Notes under the pieces: model-generated
The model's input: the letters and a program-made list of their open reading frames with translations, nothing else
What the model was told of the DNA's origin: nothing
The model's database searches: none
Assembly: GCA_017546585.1 (NCBI GenBank)
Contig: JAFYWC010000021.1
Span: 60,945 to 124,944 of the forward strand
Length of the DNA stretch: 64,000 bases
Source of the DNA: Bacteroidales bacterium
GTDB lineage: Bacteria > Bacteroidota > Bacteroidia > Bacteroidales > UBA932
Reading direction: 5' to 3'
In this document: positions 36,973 to 44,944 of the stretch, piece after piece
How the letters are laid out: the number at the start of each line of letters is the position of its first letter
Numbering within the stretch: the first letter of the stretch is position 1
Made by a program: the position numbers and the translations under genes

Positions 36973-38055
36973 ATGAAAAAAGTATTTATCGCAATATCAG
37001 CAGCGCTCCTTACTATGGGCGCTTATGCGCAGGACGCGCAGCAGGCTGCAGCAGATGCGGCAAAGGCAATGGATGCGGCTCCGGCTGCTGAGGCAAAGGT
37101 GGAGAAGCCAAACTATTGGACAAACTCACTCAAGACAAACGTTACTCTCGGCCAGACAAGCCTTACAAACTGGGCAGCCGGTGGTGACAACACAGTTTCT
37201 CTCGCCGCATATGTAGACGGCAACGCAAACTGGAAGAAGGGTGATATGTTCTGGAACAACCGTCTCCAGCTCGATTACGGCTTCCTTTGGGCATCTTCAA
37301 AGCCTATCCTCCAGAAGAATATGGACCGTATCTACCTTGAGAGCAAGTGGGGATACAAGGCACCTTCGACAAGATACCTTTACTTCTCTGCAAACTATGA
37401 CTTCAAGTCTCAGTTCACTTCGGGCTACGACTACAAGACTCCTGCTTCGGTGACTGACGAGAACGGAAACGACCTCAAGGGTTCTGATCTCAGAGACGTA
37501 TGGCGTGATGCACGTGCACTCAAGTCAGGCTTCCTCGCTCCAGCGTACACTAATCTCGCGCTCGGTATCGACTTCGTTCCGAACAAGTGGTTCTCATTGA
37601 ACTTCGCACCTCTCACAGGTGACTTGGTTATCGTGAACGACCCTACTTTGAGAGCAAACTACAGTATGCCGCTGAAGAAGCAGTATGAGGGTGTTACAGA
37701 GAACCTTCCTGAGGACGGCTCACAGTACTCAAGTGTACGCTTCGGATTCGGTGCCCAGCTCAAGATGGACGCTAAGGTGAACGTAAACGACAACTTCGCA
37801 TACAGCACTCAGGTTGTCCTCTTCGCCAACTATCTTGACATCAACCACTGTCCACGTATCAACTGGGACAACCGTTTCGACTGGAAGCTTGCAAAGTACT
37901 TCTCGCTTACTATGACAACCAACCTGATCTACGATGACACAATCCTGATCAAGGCTGACAAGGATCTCGAGCAGTTCCCTGACGGAAAGGCAAGAGTACA
38001 GTTCAAGGAGTCTATTGCATTCGGATTCACATACACTATTGCAAGCAAGAAATAA
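36973..38055 (+). CDS. DUF3078 secreted or outer-membrane protein
   Basis: 360 residues. Sec signal ends in GAYAQ, followed by an Ala-rich stretch (residues 22-45). The conserved start of the DUF3078 domain follows: YWTNSLKTNVTLGQTSLTNW and AAGGDNTVSLAAY. The remainder reads as beta-barrel strands (TRYLYFSANYDFKSQFTSGY) and ends in FGFTYTIASKK. The family is widespread in Bacteroidetes and uncharacterised. It starts 2 bases after proS, and its stop shares one base with the tilS start (TAATG). Confidence 0.88.
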   Translation: MKKVFIAISAALLTMGAYAQDAQQAAADAAKAMDAAPAAEAKVEKPNYWTNSLKTNVTLGQTSLTNWAAGGDNTVSLAAYVDGNANWKKGDMFWNNRLQLDYGFLWASSKPILQKNMDRIYLESKWGYKAPSTRYLYFSANYDFKSQFTSGYDYKTPASVTDENGNDLKGSDLRDVWRDARALKSGFLAPAYTNLALGIDFVPNKWFSLNFAPLTGDLVIVNDPTLRANYSMPLKKQYEGVTENLPEDGSQYSSVRFGFGAQLKMDAKVNVNDNFAYSTQVVLFANYLDINHCPRINWDNRFDWKLAKYFSLTMTTNLIYDDTILIKADKDLEQFPDGKARVQFKESIAFGFTYTIASKK

Positions 38056-39695
38056 TGCTTAACCGCTTCAGGCATATAGTAGAAGAAATGAAGGGGCTGA
38101 TCGATGATTCACGGTCAGCCTCATCTTTCATTTACCAGTCTTCCACTGTCATTTCGAGCGAGCGAAGCGAGTCGAGAAATCTGTTTCTGCTGGCTGTCAG
38201 CGGTGGCATAGACTCTATGTGCCTAGCGGATATGTGGCTGCGCGCATTCGGTCCCGAAAGCTGCGCGATGGCCCACTGCAACTTCAACCTCCGTGGCGAG
38301 GACAGCGACGGTGACGAGGCTCTTGTTGCCGGATGGGCGGAGACGAAAGGTGTAAGACTGCACAAGGTGTCGTTCGATACTGTCCGGTATGCCTCCGAGA
38401 ATGGAGTAAGCATAGAGATGGCTGCACGTGATCTCCGCTACAGATGGTTCGGCCAGTTGTGTGAAGAATTCGGATATGCAGCAGTGGTGACTGCCCATCA
38501 CTCTGATGACAATGCGGAGACGATGGTGCTGAATATGGTCCGCGGATCTGGCCTGAAAGGTCTCTCCGGAATGAAACCGATCTCCAGTTTACCGTGTGCT
38601 GACAATACGTCATTGCGAGGAACGTCAGTGACGTGGCAATCTCCTGCTCTCCTTCGTCCTCTTCTCACATTCACCAGAAAGCAGATCGAAGGCTATGTCT
38701 TCACACAGAAAGTTCCATATCGTGAGGATAAGACCAACGCATCCGTAGAATACAGACGCAACAGTGTGCGCCACGAAGTGTTCCCTCTCTTCGAGAAGAT
38801 GAACCCTTCGTATGTCCGCACCCTGAACCGTGAGATGACATACTTCAAGGATGCTTCCGACATTGTGGAAGACTGGTGCCGCTCCCAGCTTCCTCACGTC
38901 ATTGCAACGGGCGAATCCTCCAACGTCATTGCGAGTGCAGAAACGTCTCACGTCATTGCGAGGAGCGAATCCTCCCACGTCATTGCGAGGAGCGAATCCT
39001 CCCACGTCATTGCGAGGAGCGAAGCGACGTGGCAATCTGCACTCCCACTGACCATCTCCACAGAGTCCTTGCTCTCCATCCCGCAGTGGCGATACCTATT
39101 ATATTATATATTGGAACCATACGGCTTCAACAGTTCCACACTTGAGTCTCTGGAGTCCCTCCTGATGTCGGACCGCACCATTTCAGGCAAGCGCTTTGAG
39201 TCAGAGGACTATGTGCTTTTGACAGAGCGTAAAGAGCTGGTTCTTGATAAGAAGGGGGGCGCATCTTTGTCATTTCGACCAAGCGTAGCGAGTGGAGAAA
39301 TCTTTTCCCAGGTACCTGCTCCCGGAACATACCACGTCAGCGGCTCCCGCATAAGCGTTGATGTCCTTCCTTGGACTTCGGATATGCCGCTCAGACAGCC
39401 TGAAGGCACATTGATCCTGGATGCTGCAAAGCTTAAGTTCCCGTTTGTCTTCAGAAAGTGGCGTGCAGGAGACTGGCTTATACCTTTAGGAATGAAGGGT
39501 AAGAAGAAGGTTAGCGACCTTTTCACCGACCTCAAATATGGACACAATGCAAAGGATGCTGCCGTGATGATTGTAGATTGCACTGGTGATCTTGCAGAAC
39601 AGCAACATATTGCCGGCGTCGCTGGAGTCAGGATCGACGACCGCTATAAGGTAAACCCTAACACAGAAACAATAATCAGAATAACCATACTATGA
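38055..39695 (+). CDS. tilS: tRNA(Ile)-lysidine synthase TilS, expanded by in-frame palindromic repeats
   Basis: 546 residues, about 100 more than expected for the family. The ATP-pyrophosphatase P-loop is SGGIDS (residues 49-54), followed by MAHCNFNLRGEDSDGDE, TAHHSDDNAETMVLNMVRG and SVEYRRNSVRHEVFP. The C-terminal domain keeps FRKWRAGDWLIPLGMKGKKK. It makes lysidine at C34 of tRNA-Ile2 so that AUA is read as Ile. Extra peptide segments encoded by palindromic repeats lie at residues 32-43, 185-196, 281-328 and 405-417; all keep the frame and fall in loops or linkers. It overlaps its neighbours by 1 and 4 bases. All core motifs are intact, so it is probably functional; TilS is normally essential. 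Confidence 0.95.
   Translation: MLNRFRHIVEEMKGLIDDSRSASSFIYQSSTVISSERSESRNLFLLAVSGGIDSMCLADMWLRAFGPESCAMAHCNFNLRGEDSDGDEALVAGWAETKGVRLHKVSFDTVRYASENGVSIEMAARDLRYRWFGQLCEEFGYAAVVTAHHSDDNAETMVLNMVRGSGLKGLSGMKPISSLPCADNTSLRGTSVTWQSPALLRPLLTFTRKQIEGYVFTQKVPYREDKTNASVEYRRNSVRHEVFPLFEKMNPSYVRTLNREMTYFKDASDIVEDWCRSQLPHVIATGESSNVIASAETSHVIARSESSHVIARSESSHVIARSEATWQSALPLTISTESLLSIPQWRYLLYYILEPYGFNSSTLESLESLLMSDRTISGKRFESEDYVLLTERKELVLDKKGGASLSFRPSVASGEIFSQVPAPGTYHVSGSRISVDVLPWTSDMPLRQPEGTLILDAAKLKFPFVFRKWRAGDWLIPLGMKGKKKVSDLFTDLKYGHNAKDAAVMIVDCTGDLAEQQHIAGVAGVRIDDRYKVNPNTETIIRITIL
38148..38182 (+). repeat. Palindromic coding insert A1 (ATTTC...GAAAT family)
   Basis: 35 bases starting GTCATTTCGAGCGAGCG and ending GTCGAGAAATCT, with inverted ends ATTTC/GAAAT and a core GAGCGAAGCGA. 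Read as VISSERSESRNL (residues 32-43), directly before the TilS P-loop region. Frame begins GTC. Confidence 0.85.
38608..38642 (+). repeat. Palindromic coding insert B1 (ATTGC...GCAAT family)
   Basis: 35 bases starting CGTCATTGCGAGGAACG and ending GACGTGGCAATCT, with inverted ends ATTGC/GCAAT. Read as SLRGTSVTWQS around residues 185-196. It uses a different reading frame (ACG TCA TTG) from the B copies at 38895-39038 (GTC ATT GC). Confidence 0.85.
38895..39038 (+). repeat. Tandem array of B-family palindromic repeat in tilS
   Basis: Four 27-base units (38895-38921, 38922-38948, 38949-38975, 38976-39002) plus one complete 36-base element (39003-39038). Units 3 and 4 are identical; units 1 and 2 have diverged. 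Each partial unit encodes a 9-residue peptide of type HVIARSESS, and the complete one ends ARSEATWQS. The 27-base period preserves the frame. The array falls between the N-terminal catalytic half and the C-terminal domain of TilS. Confidence 0.92.
39269..39303 (+). repeat. Palindromic coding insert A2
   Basis: 35 bases starting GTCATTTCGACCAAGCG and ending GTGGAGAAATCT, an A-family variant. Read as SFRPSVASGEIF (residues ~406-417), in a frame shifted relative to A1, so the same element type gives a different peptide. Confidence 0.82.
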
Positions 39696-42349
39696 GACAT
39701 TTGTCGTATCTGATCCTGTCGGGATTGCTTCTCCTTACAGGATGTAATTCACATTTCATTTCAGATGAGTCTTTCCGCAGCGCGGTTGCAGAAGACCTCG
39801 CCTCAAGAACTGAAATCCTTGATGCAGCCGGAGTGGACTTCGAGTCTATGGCAATAAGCAATGAGGAGAAGGAGGCGCTTGAGTTCCTTTATGCATATAT
39901 GCCTCTTGGCGATATCGTCAACAAGGAACCGTCATATTACCTCGACCATTACCGTATGATGCGCAAGGCGCTCAAGGAGATGCCTTGGGGCAAGTCTGTA
40001 CCTGAACGCGAGATGCGCCACTTCGTGCTTCCTGTGCGTGTGAACAACGAGAACCTTGATTCTGCGCGCTATGTGTTCTATGCTGAACTCGCGCCAAGAA
40101 TCAAGAATATGTCTATGAAGGACGCTGTCCTCGAAGTGAACCACTGGTGTCACGAGAAGGCTGTGTATATGCCTTCTGACCGCCGTACAAGTTCGCCGCT
40201 TGCCACTGTCAAGACAGCATACGGACGTTGTGGTGAGGAGTCGACTCTCCTCGTTGCCGCTCTTCGTTCGGTAGGCATCCCTGCACGTCAGGTGTATACT
40301 CCAAGATGGGCTCATACAGACAGCAATCACGCTTGGGTTGAGGCTTGGGTCGACGGAAACTGGTATTTCCTCGGAGCCTGCGAGCCGGAGCCTGTGCTCA
40401 ATCTTGGCTGGTTCAATGCGCCTGCAAGCCGTGGAATGCTTATGCATACCAACGTGTTCGGAAGATACAACGGTCCTGAGGAAATCGTAAGAGAGACATA
40501 TCTCTACACTGAAATCAATGTGATCGAGCACTATGCACCGGAGTCGGCTGCTGTGGAGATCACAGTTGTGGACAATGACGGTCAGCCTGTGGAGGGTGCT
40601 AGAGTGACATTCAAGATCTACAACTACTCTGAGTTCAACAGCGTGGCTTACAAGCTGACAGATTCAGAAGGCAAGACTTCGCTTACTGCCGGTCTCGGAG
40701 ATATGATGATTCACGTGTCGAAGGACGGACGCTTCGGCTTCAAGAAGGTTACATACGGACAGGAGAAGGATGTTACTATTGCTCTTGAATATGAGAAGGG
40801 TTCTGACATCGAGCACATCGAAATGGAGGTCGTGCCTCCTGTTGAGAATGCGCAGCTTCCTGATGTGACTGATGAGCAGAGAGCAGAGAATACCCGCCGA
40901 ATGGAGTATGAGGATTCTCTCCGTAATGCATATGTGGCTACATTCTATACTGCTCAGACTGGTTTGGAGTATGCTGAAAATATCAAGACCAAGTGTAGCC
41001 CTGACCAGGACCAGCGCATTGCTGACATCCTCGTAGCATCAAGAGGTAACCATAAGGAAATCACTGACTTCCTTTGCGAGGCTGAGGCAAGGGGAAGACT
41101 TGAGGCTGCATATCAGCTTCTCGAGACTCTCGCGGAAAAGGACCTTCGTGATACACCTAAGTCTGTTCTTGACGACCATCTCTATTATGGTGAGGAAGGT
41201 GAGTGCTCGCTCGACCACGTGGCTTGCCCAAGAGTGGATACAGAGCTTCTCAGAACTTACCGTGAATATTTCAAGACAAATATCCCTCAGTCTCTTGCCG
41301 ATACTGTAGTGAACAATACCGCTCTCTTCGTGAAGTGGTGCAAGGACAATCTTTCAATGCACGACAAGATAAGTCTTCGCTATGTACAGCTTGACCCTAA
41401 GAGAGTATGGGAGACCAGACTTGCAGACAAGGGTTCACGTGAGATCTTCTTCGTGGCTGTGTGCCGCAGCTTCAATGTGGCAGCCTGGATGGATCCTGTT
41501 ACAAGAGTCGTGAAGTATATGGGTACAGACGGACTTGTATACGATGTTGACTTTGATGCAGTCGAGCAGATTGTAGCTCCTAAGGGTAAACTCAAGTTGA
41601 AGTACAAGCAGATTCCTCTTCTTGACGATCCTAAGTATCAGACACATTTCACAATCTCGAAATATGTCAACGGCGAGTTCCAGCTTCAGAACTATAAGGG
41701 AACGTGGGCAGAACTCTTCCGTAAGCCTGCAGAGATGGACTGCGGCTACTATATGCTCGTGAGCGGTTCAAGAATGTCAGGCGGAAACGTATTCGCTGAT
41801 GTGGAATACTTCACAGTCGAGGAGGGCAAGACTACAGTCAAGGAGCTCGTTATGCGCGATATCGCAGACCAGATCCGTGTGATCGGAAGCTTCGATTCAG
41901 AGATGAAGTATATGGCTGTCTCTAGTGTCATTTCGAGCGAGGCCGAAGGTCGAGTCGAGAAATCTGTCCTTGAGACAACTGGTCGCGGATATTTCGCAGT
42001 TGCCCTCGTTGACTACGGTACAGAGCCGACTAATCACGCGTTTATGGATATCTCTGTAGTGAAGTCTGAACTCGAGGAGTGGGGTAGACCTATCCTTGTT
42101 GTCTTCGCAACAGAGGACGACTACAGAAAGTTCAGGGCTCAAGACTTCAATCTCCCATCTACCGTACATTTCGGAATCGACATCGACGGACAGATGAGAG
42201 ATATGATTGCAACTGAGATGAAACTCAAGAAGGGTGGACGTCTGCCGCTCATCGTTATGGCGGATACATTCAACCGTGTGGTGTTCTTCTCTCAGGGTTA
42301 TAGTATCGGATTGGGCGAAAGTCTCGTCAAGACTTCAAAGGCTCTATAG
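39692..42349 (+). CDS. Transglutaminase-like lipoprotein with Ig-like domain
   Basis: 885 residues. Lipobox LLTGC (Cys18). A transglutaminase-like fold lies at ~130-270: catalytic Cys180 in YGRCGEESTLL, His213 in SNHAWVEAWVDG, and an acidic partner in LGACEPEP. An Ig/carboxypeptidase-regulatory-like domain follows at ~285-375 (VDNDGQPVEGARVTFKIYNY). A second helical region and C-terminal beta domains complete it. Such secreted transglutaminase-like proteins are often proteases or amidases; substrate unknown. An A-family palindromic repeat adds residues 746-758. It overlaps tilS by 4 bases, and its last 23 bases overlap the convergent cutC. Confidence 0.85.
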   Translation: MRHLSYLILSGLLLLTGCNSHFISDESFRSAVAEDLASRTEILDAAGVDFESMAISNEEKEALEFLYAYMPLGDIVNKEPSYYLDHYRMMRKALKEMPWGKSVPEREMRHFVLPVRVNNENLDSARYVFYAELAPRIKNMSMKDAVLEVNHWCHEKAVYMPSDRRTSSPLATVKTAYGRCGEESTLLVAALRSVGIPARQVYTPRWAHTDSNHAWVEAWVDGNWYFLGACEPEPVLNLGWFNAPASRGMLMHTNVFGRYNGPEEIVRETYLYTEINVIEHYAPESAAVEITVVDNDGQPVEGARVTFKIYNYSEFNSVAYKLTDSEGKTSLTAGLGDMMIHVSKDGRFGFKKVTYGQEKDVTIALEYEKGSDIEHIEMEVVPPVENAQLPDVTDEQRAENTRRMEYEDSLRNAYVATFYTAQTGLEYAENIKTKCSPDQDQRIADILVASRGNHKEITDFLCEAEARGRLEAAYQLLETLAEKDLRDTPKSVLDDHLYYGEEGECSLDHVACPRVDTELLRTYREYFKTNIPQSLADTVVNNTALFVKWCKDNLSMHDKISLRYVQLDPKRVWETRLADKGSREIFFVAVCRSFNVAAWMDPVTRVVKYMGTDGLVYDVDFDAVEQIVAPKGKLKLKYKQIPLLDDPKYQTHFTISKYVNGEFQLQNYKGTWAELFRKPAEMDCGYYMLVSGSRMSGGNVFADVEYFTVEEGKTTVKELVMRDIADQIRVIGSFDSEMKYMAVSSVISSEAEGRVEKSVLETTGRGYFAVALVDYGTEPTNHAFMDISVVKSELEEWGRPILVVFATEDDYRKFRAQDFNLPSTVHFGIDIDGQMRDMIATEMKLKKGGRLPLIVMADTFNRVVFFSQGYSIGLGESLVKTSKAL
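41927..41965 (+). repeat. Palindromic coding insert A3
   Basis: 39 bases starting GTCATTTCGAGCGAGGCC and ending GTCGAGAAATCT. It is an A-family copy with a modified, 4-base-longer centre (GGCCGAAGGTC). Read as VISSEAEGRVEKS in the C-terminal part of the transglutaminase-like lipoprotein. Confidence 0.82.
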
Positions 42350-43061
42350 TTGCAGCGACCCTACGGGCAGTTGTCTGAACTGTTCCGTATGGGTCGTCTT
42401 CACTTCCCATAGCGACCTCAGGGTTGCGGAAGACCATACCGCTTTCTACAGGCTCTCTGGCTGAGAAATGAAATTCTCGTGCGCCGGAGAGCCTTGCAAT
42501 TTCAGCTATGTTGCTCTCCTTTACGCCGCAGCCTGGCATAATGATGATTCTGTCGCCGGCCTTTTCCACCAGTTTTGCAAGCAGTTCTGCACCTTCGAGT
42601 GCAGTGGGCCTGCAGCCGGATGTAAGGATGCGTGCACATCCCAGCTCGATGATGTCCTCAAGTGCCTGCATTGGATCTGAGCTATGGTCGAAGGCTCTGT
42701 GGAAGGTCACAGGAGTGTCTCCTGCCGCTTCCATAAGTCTCGCCATATTCGCTTTGTCCACTGTTCCGTCAGGGAGAAGACAGCCGAATACAAGGCCGTC
42801 GGCTCCAAGTTCCTTGGCAACCTTGATGTCGTATAGCATTTCCTCAATCTCTGACTCGGAATAGAGAAAGTCACCTCCGCGAGGTCTGATAATCACGTTG
42901 AGAGCGATGCTGATGCTCTTGCGTGCATTTCGGATCATACCATAAGAAGGGGTGGTGCCTCCCTCCGGAATACCGGCGCAAAGCTCCACCCTGTTCGCTC
43001 CGCCTTCCTGTGCAGCTATGCAGCTTGCCACAGAATTGGCGCATATTTCAAATCTGTACAT
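42327..43061 (-). CDS. cutC: CutC family protein
   Basis: 244 residues forming a TIM-barrel: FEICANSVASCIAAQEGGANRVELC at the start, then VIIRPRGGDFLYSE, DGLVFGCL, VTFHRAFD, ILTSGC and IIIMPGCGV. These are the conserved CutC strand ends. CutC was named for copper homeostasis in E. coli, though its molecular activity is still debated. Its start overlaps the sppA stop by one base (TAATG on the minus strand), so it is probably co-translated with sppA. Its 3' end overlaps the convergent transglutaminase-like gene by 23 bases. Confidence 0.95.
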   Translation of the reverse strand: MYRFEICANSVASCIAAQEGGANRVELCAGIPEGGTTPSYGMIRNARKSISIALNVIIRPRGGDFLYSESEIEEMLYDIKVAKELGADGLVFGCLLPDGTVDKANMARLMEAAGDTPVTFHRAFDHSSDPMQALEDIIELGCARILTSGCRPTALEGAELLAKLVEKAGDRIIIMPGCGVKESNIAEIARLSGAREFHFSAREPVESGMVFRNPEVAMGSEDDPYGTVQTTARRVAATIEPLKS

Positions 43062-44833
43062 TATCTGATGATGATTTCGTAAGGTAAACGTGCATAAGCC
43101 TTTCCGCTTTCTGCTTCGGTCCAGCCGATGAATGCCTTTTCTACATTCTCGAGAGGTGTTCCTGCGAATACCGACTCTCCCTTGCCGACGATTGATTCCA
43201 TAATCGCCTCAATGGTTGTGAGCGGCTTAGGATAGCCTACAACCTGAACGTCATTGACGCTTTCAACGCCGTCGATGCAAAGAGCAGCATATTCGATCGC
43301 ATCCTCGATTGTGCCGATCTGGTCAACGAGTCCGATCTCAAGCGCCTCTGCACCCGTCCATACGCGTCCCTGAGCAATGTTGTCAACATCCTCTACAGTC
43401 ATATCTCTGCCCTCGGCTACGATTGATGTGAACTTGCTGTAGATTCTCTCGACAGAAGCCTGCATAAATGCAGTTTCCTGTGAATCGAGCGCTCTCATCA
43501 TACCGAGCATATCTGCGTGCTTGTTAGAGTTCACCGGAGTGATGTTCACGTGAAGCTTGCTCTTCACGGCACCTCCGAAGTCAGGAATCATACTGAACAC
43601 TCCGATTGAACCTGTAAGAGTAGTAGCGTTAGCAAAGATATAGTCTGAGTTTGCAGAAATCCAATATCCGCCGGATGCGGCGTAGTTACCGTATGATGCG
43701 ATCACAGGCACGTTCTTTCTGAGGAGGTCGAGCTCAGCCTTGATCTTCTCGGATGCGAGTACGCTTCCGCCAGGTGAGTTGACTCGAAGTACCACTGCCT
43801 TCACGTCCTTGTCATTTCTTATGTCTGCGATGACCTGTGCAAATCTGTCACCTGCCACCTGCTCCTTGTCGCTTCCGTCAACGATGTTGCCCTCTGCGTA
43901 GATCACTGCAACCTTGTTGGTGGGCTTGAGGTTTACAGGATTAAGCTTGGCGTAGTCAGTGAGCGAAATGCCCTTTACATTCTTGTAACTGTCTGTAACA
44001 TATAGGTCTGCAAGTTTCTGTTGGAGTTCCTCTCTTGTGAGGAGACCGTCCACCATACCCTTCTCAAGAAAGTCGCTAGGGAAGTTCAGCTCGAGGTTGT
44101 TGAGCATATGGTTGAGCTCCTCCTTGCTGATTCCTCTTGATTCGGCGATGTCTGTTGCCCAGCTGTCCCACATCGATGTGATCATAGACACGTTCTGCTC
44201 CATATTCTCCTTGCTGGAGGAGTTTCTGATGTACATTTCACCTGCTGATTTGTACTTTCCGTGACGGATGAGCTGTACATTGATTCCGAGTCTGTCGAGA
44301 GCATCCTTGAGGAAAATGAGCTGAGTCGAGATGCCGGTGAACATATTCATTCCACCTTCGTGCACAGTCATATAGATCTTGTCGGATGCCGAAGCGAGGT
44401 AGTAGCTGGCGTTGCTTGGGCTCTCGATGTATGAAACGATTGCCTTTCCGCTCTCGCGGAATCTCACAAGCGCCTTTCTGAATTCTTCCACCTGTGCAAA
44501 ACCTCCGGTCACTCCGTCAGGTCTCATATAGATGTATTTGATTGCCGGATCCTGTGCGGCTCTGTTAACTGCTGTGATTGCGCTGTAGATGCCTACAGGA
44601 GCCACTGAACCCTTTCCCTGAAGCATCGCGATAGGATCTGCTTCTGCTGTCTGCTCTGCAAGTGCAATAGCGGAAAGGTCGATTTTCAATACTGCCTCGG
44701 AAGGCATAACTGGCTTTGCGTCACCTGCTGCTGCAATGGCTCCTATTGTGCCAAACATCAGGAAGAATCCTACGATGGCGAAAACCAGAAGACCTGCCAC
44801 GACGGCAAGGGTCATTTTTACAAAATCTTTCAT
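43061..44833 (-). CDS. sppA: Signal peptide peptidase SppA (67K type)
   Basis: 590 residues from the ATG at 44833; an upstream in-frame codon at 44938 would cross the divergent promoter region. An N-terminal membrane segment spans residues ~8-35. Two tandem S49 protease domains follow, with the catalytic Lys195 in GKYKSAGE and Ser387 in NYAASGGYW. It degrades signal peptides left in the inner membrane. Upstream partner of cutC. Confidence 0.96.
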   Translation of the reverse strand: MKDFVKMTLAVVAGLLVFAIVGFFLMFGTIGAIAAAGDAKPVMPSEAVLKIDLSAIALAEQTAEADPIAMLQGKGSVAPVGIYSAITAVNRAAQDPAIKYIYMRPDGVTGGFAQVEEFRKALVRFRESGKAIVSYIESPSNASYYLASASDKIYMTVHEGGMNMFTGISTQLIFLKDALDRLGINVQLIRHGKYKSAGEMYIRNSSSKENMEQNVSMITSMWDSWATDIAESRGISKEELNHMLNNLELNFPSDFLEKGMVDGLLTREELQQKLADLYVTDSYKNVKGISLTDYAKLNPVNLKPTNKVAVIYAEGNIVDGSDKEQVAGDRFAQVIADIRNDKDVKAVVLRVNSPGGSVLASEKIKAELDLLRKNVPVIASYGNYAASGGYWISANSDYIFANATTLTGSIGVFSMIPDFGGAVKSKLHVNITPVNSNKHADMLGMMRALDSQETAFMQASVERIYSKFTSIVAEGRDMTVEDVDNIAQGRVWTGAEALEIGLVDQIGTIEDAIEYAALCIDGVESVNDVQVVGYPKPLTTIEAIMESIVGKGESVFAGTPLENVEKAFIGWTEAESGKAYARLPYEIIIR

Positions 44834-44878
44834 AATATAGATGTTTTGCTGTTTTATTTCATTAGACGTATGTTGTAG

Positions 44879-44886
44879 CAAATATA
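44879..44886 (-). promoter_or_regulatory. Putative -7 box for sppA (TATATTTG, minus strand)
   Basis: TATATTTG on the minus strand, 46 bases before the sppA ATG. The nearest upstream TTTG is in the palindrome CAAATTTG (44901-44908), giving a 14-base spacer, shorter than ideal. That palindrome also serves the divergent promoter. Confidence 0.5.
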
Positions 44887-44904
44887 CTACAAAAACATTA
44901 CAAA

Positions 44905-44935
44905 TTTGGATTCTCTTTACAATTTTATATCTTTG
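44905..44935 (+). promoter_or_regulatory. Promoter of the metal-uptake-like operon
   Basis: TTTG (44905-44908), 19-base spacer, TATCTTTG (44928-44935): an excellent -33/-7 match. Predicted transcription start is only a few bases before the ATG at 44945, so the message may be nearly leaderless. Confidence 0.8.
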
Positions 44936-44944
44936 CAAGTTGGT

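Noticed and set aside
38895-39038. CRISPR-like array of short repeats.
   Set aside because: The 27-base units abut with no spacers, lie inside tilS in frame, and match a palindromic element rather than a CRISPR repeat.
38625-39145. Antisense and alternative-frame proteins made of repeated FAPRNDVGG or RHCEERS phrases across the tilS repeats.
   Set aside because: These are translations of the palindromic repeats in other frames; such peptides recur as spurious annotations and the tilS frame explains the region.
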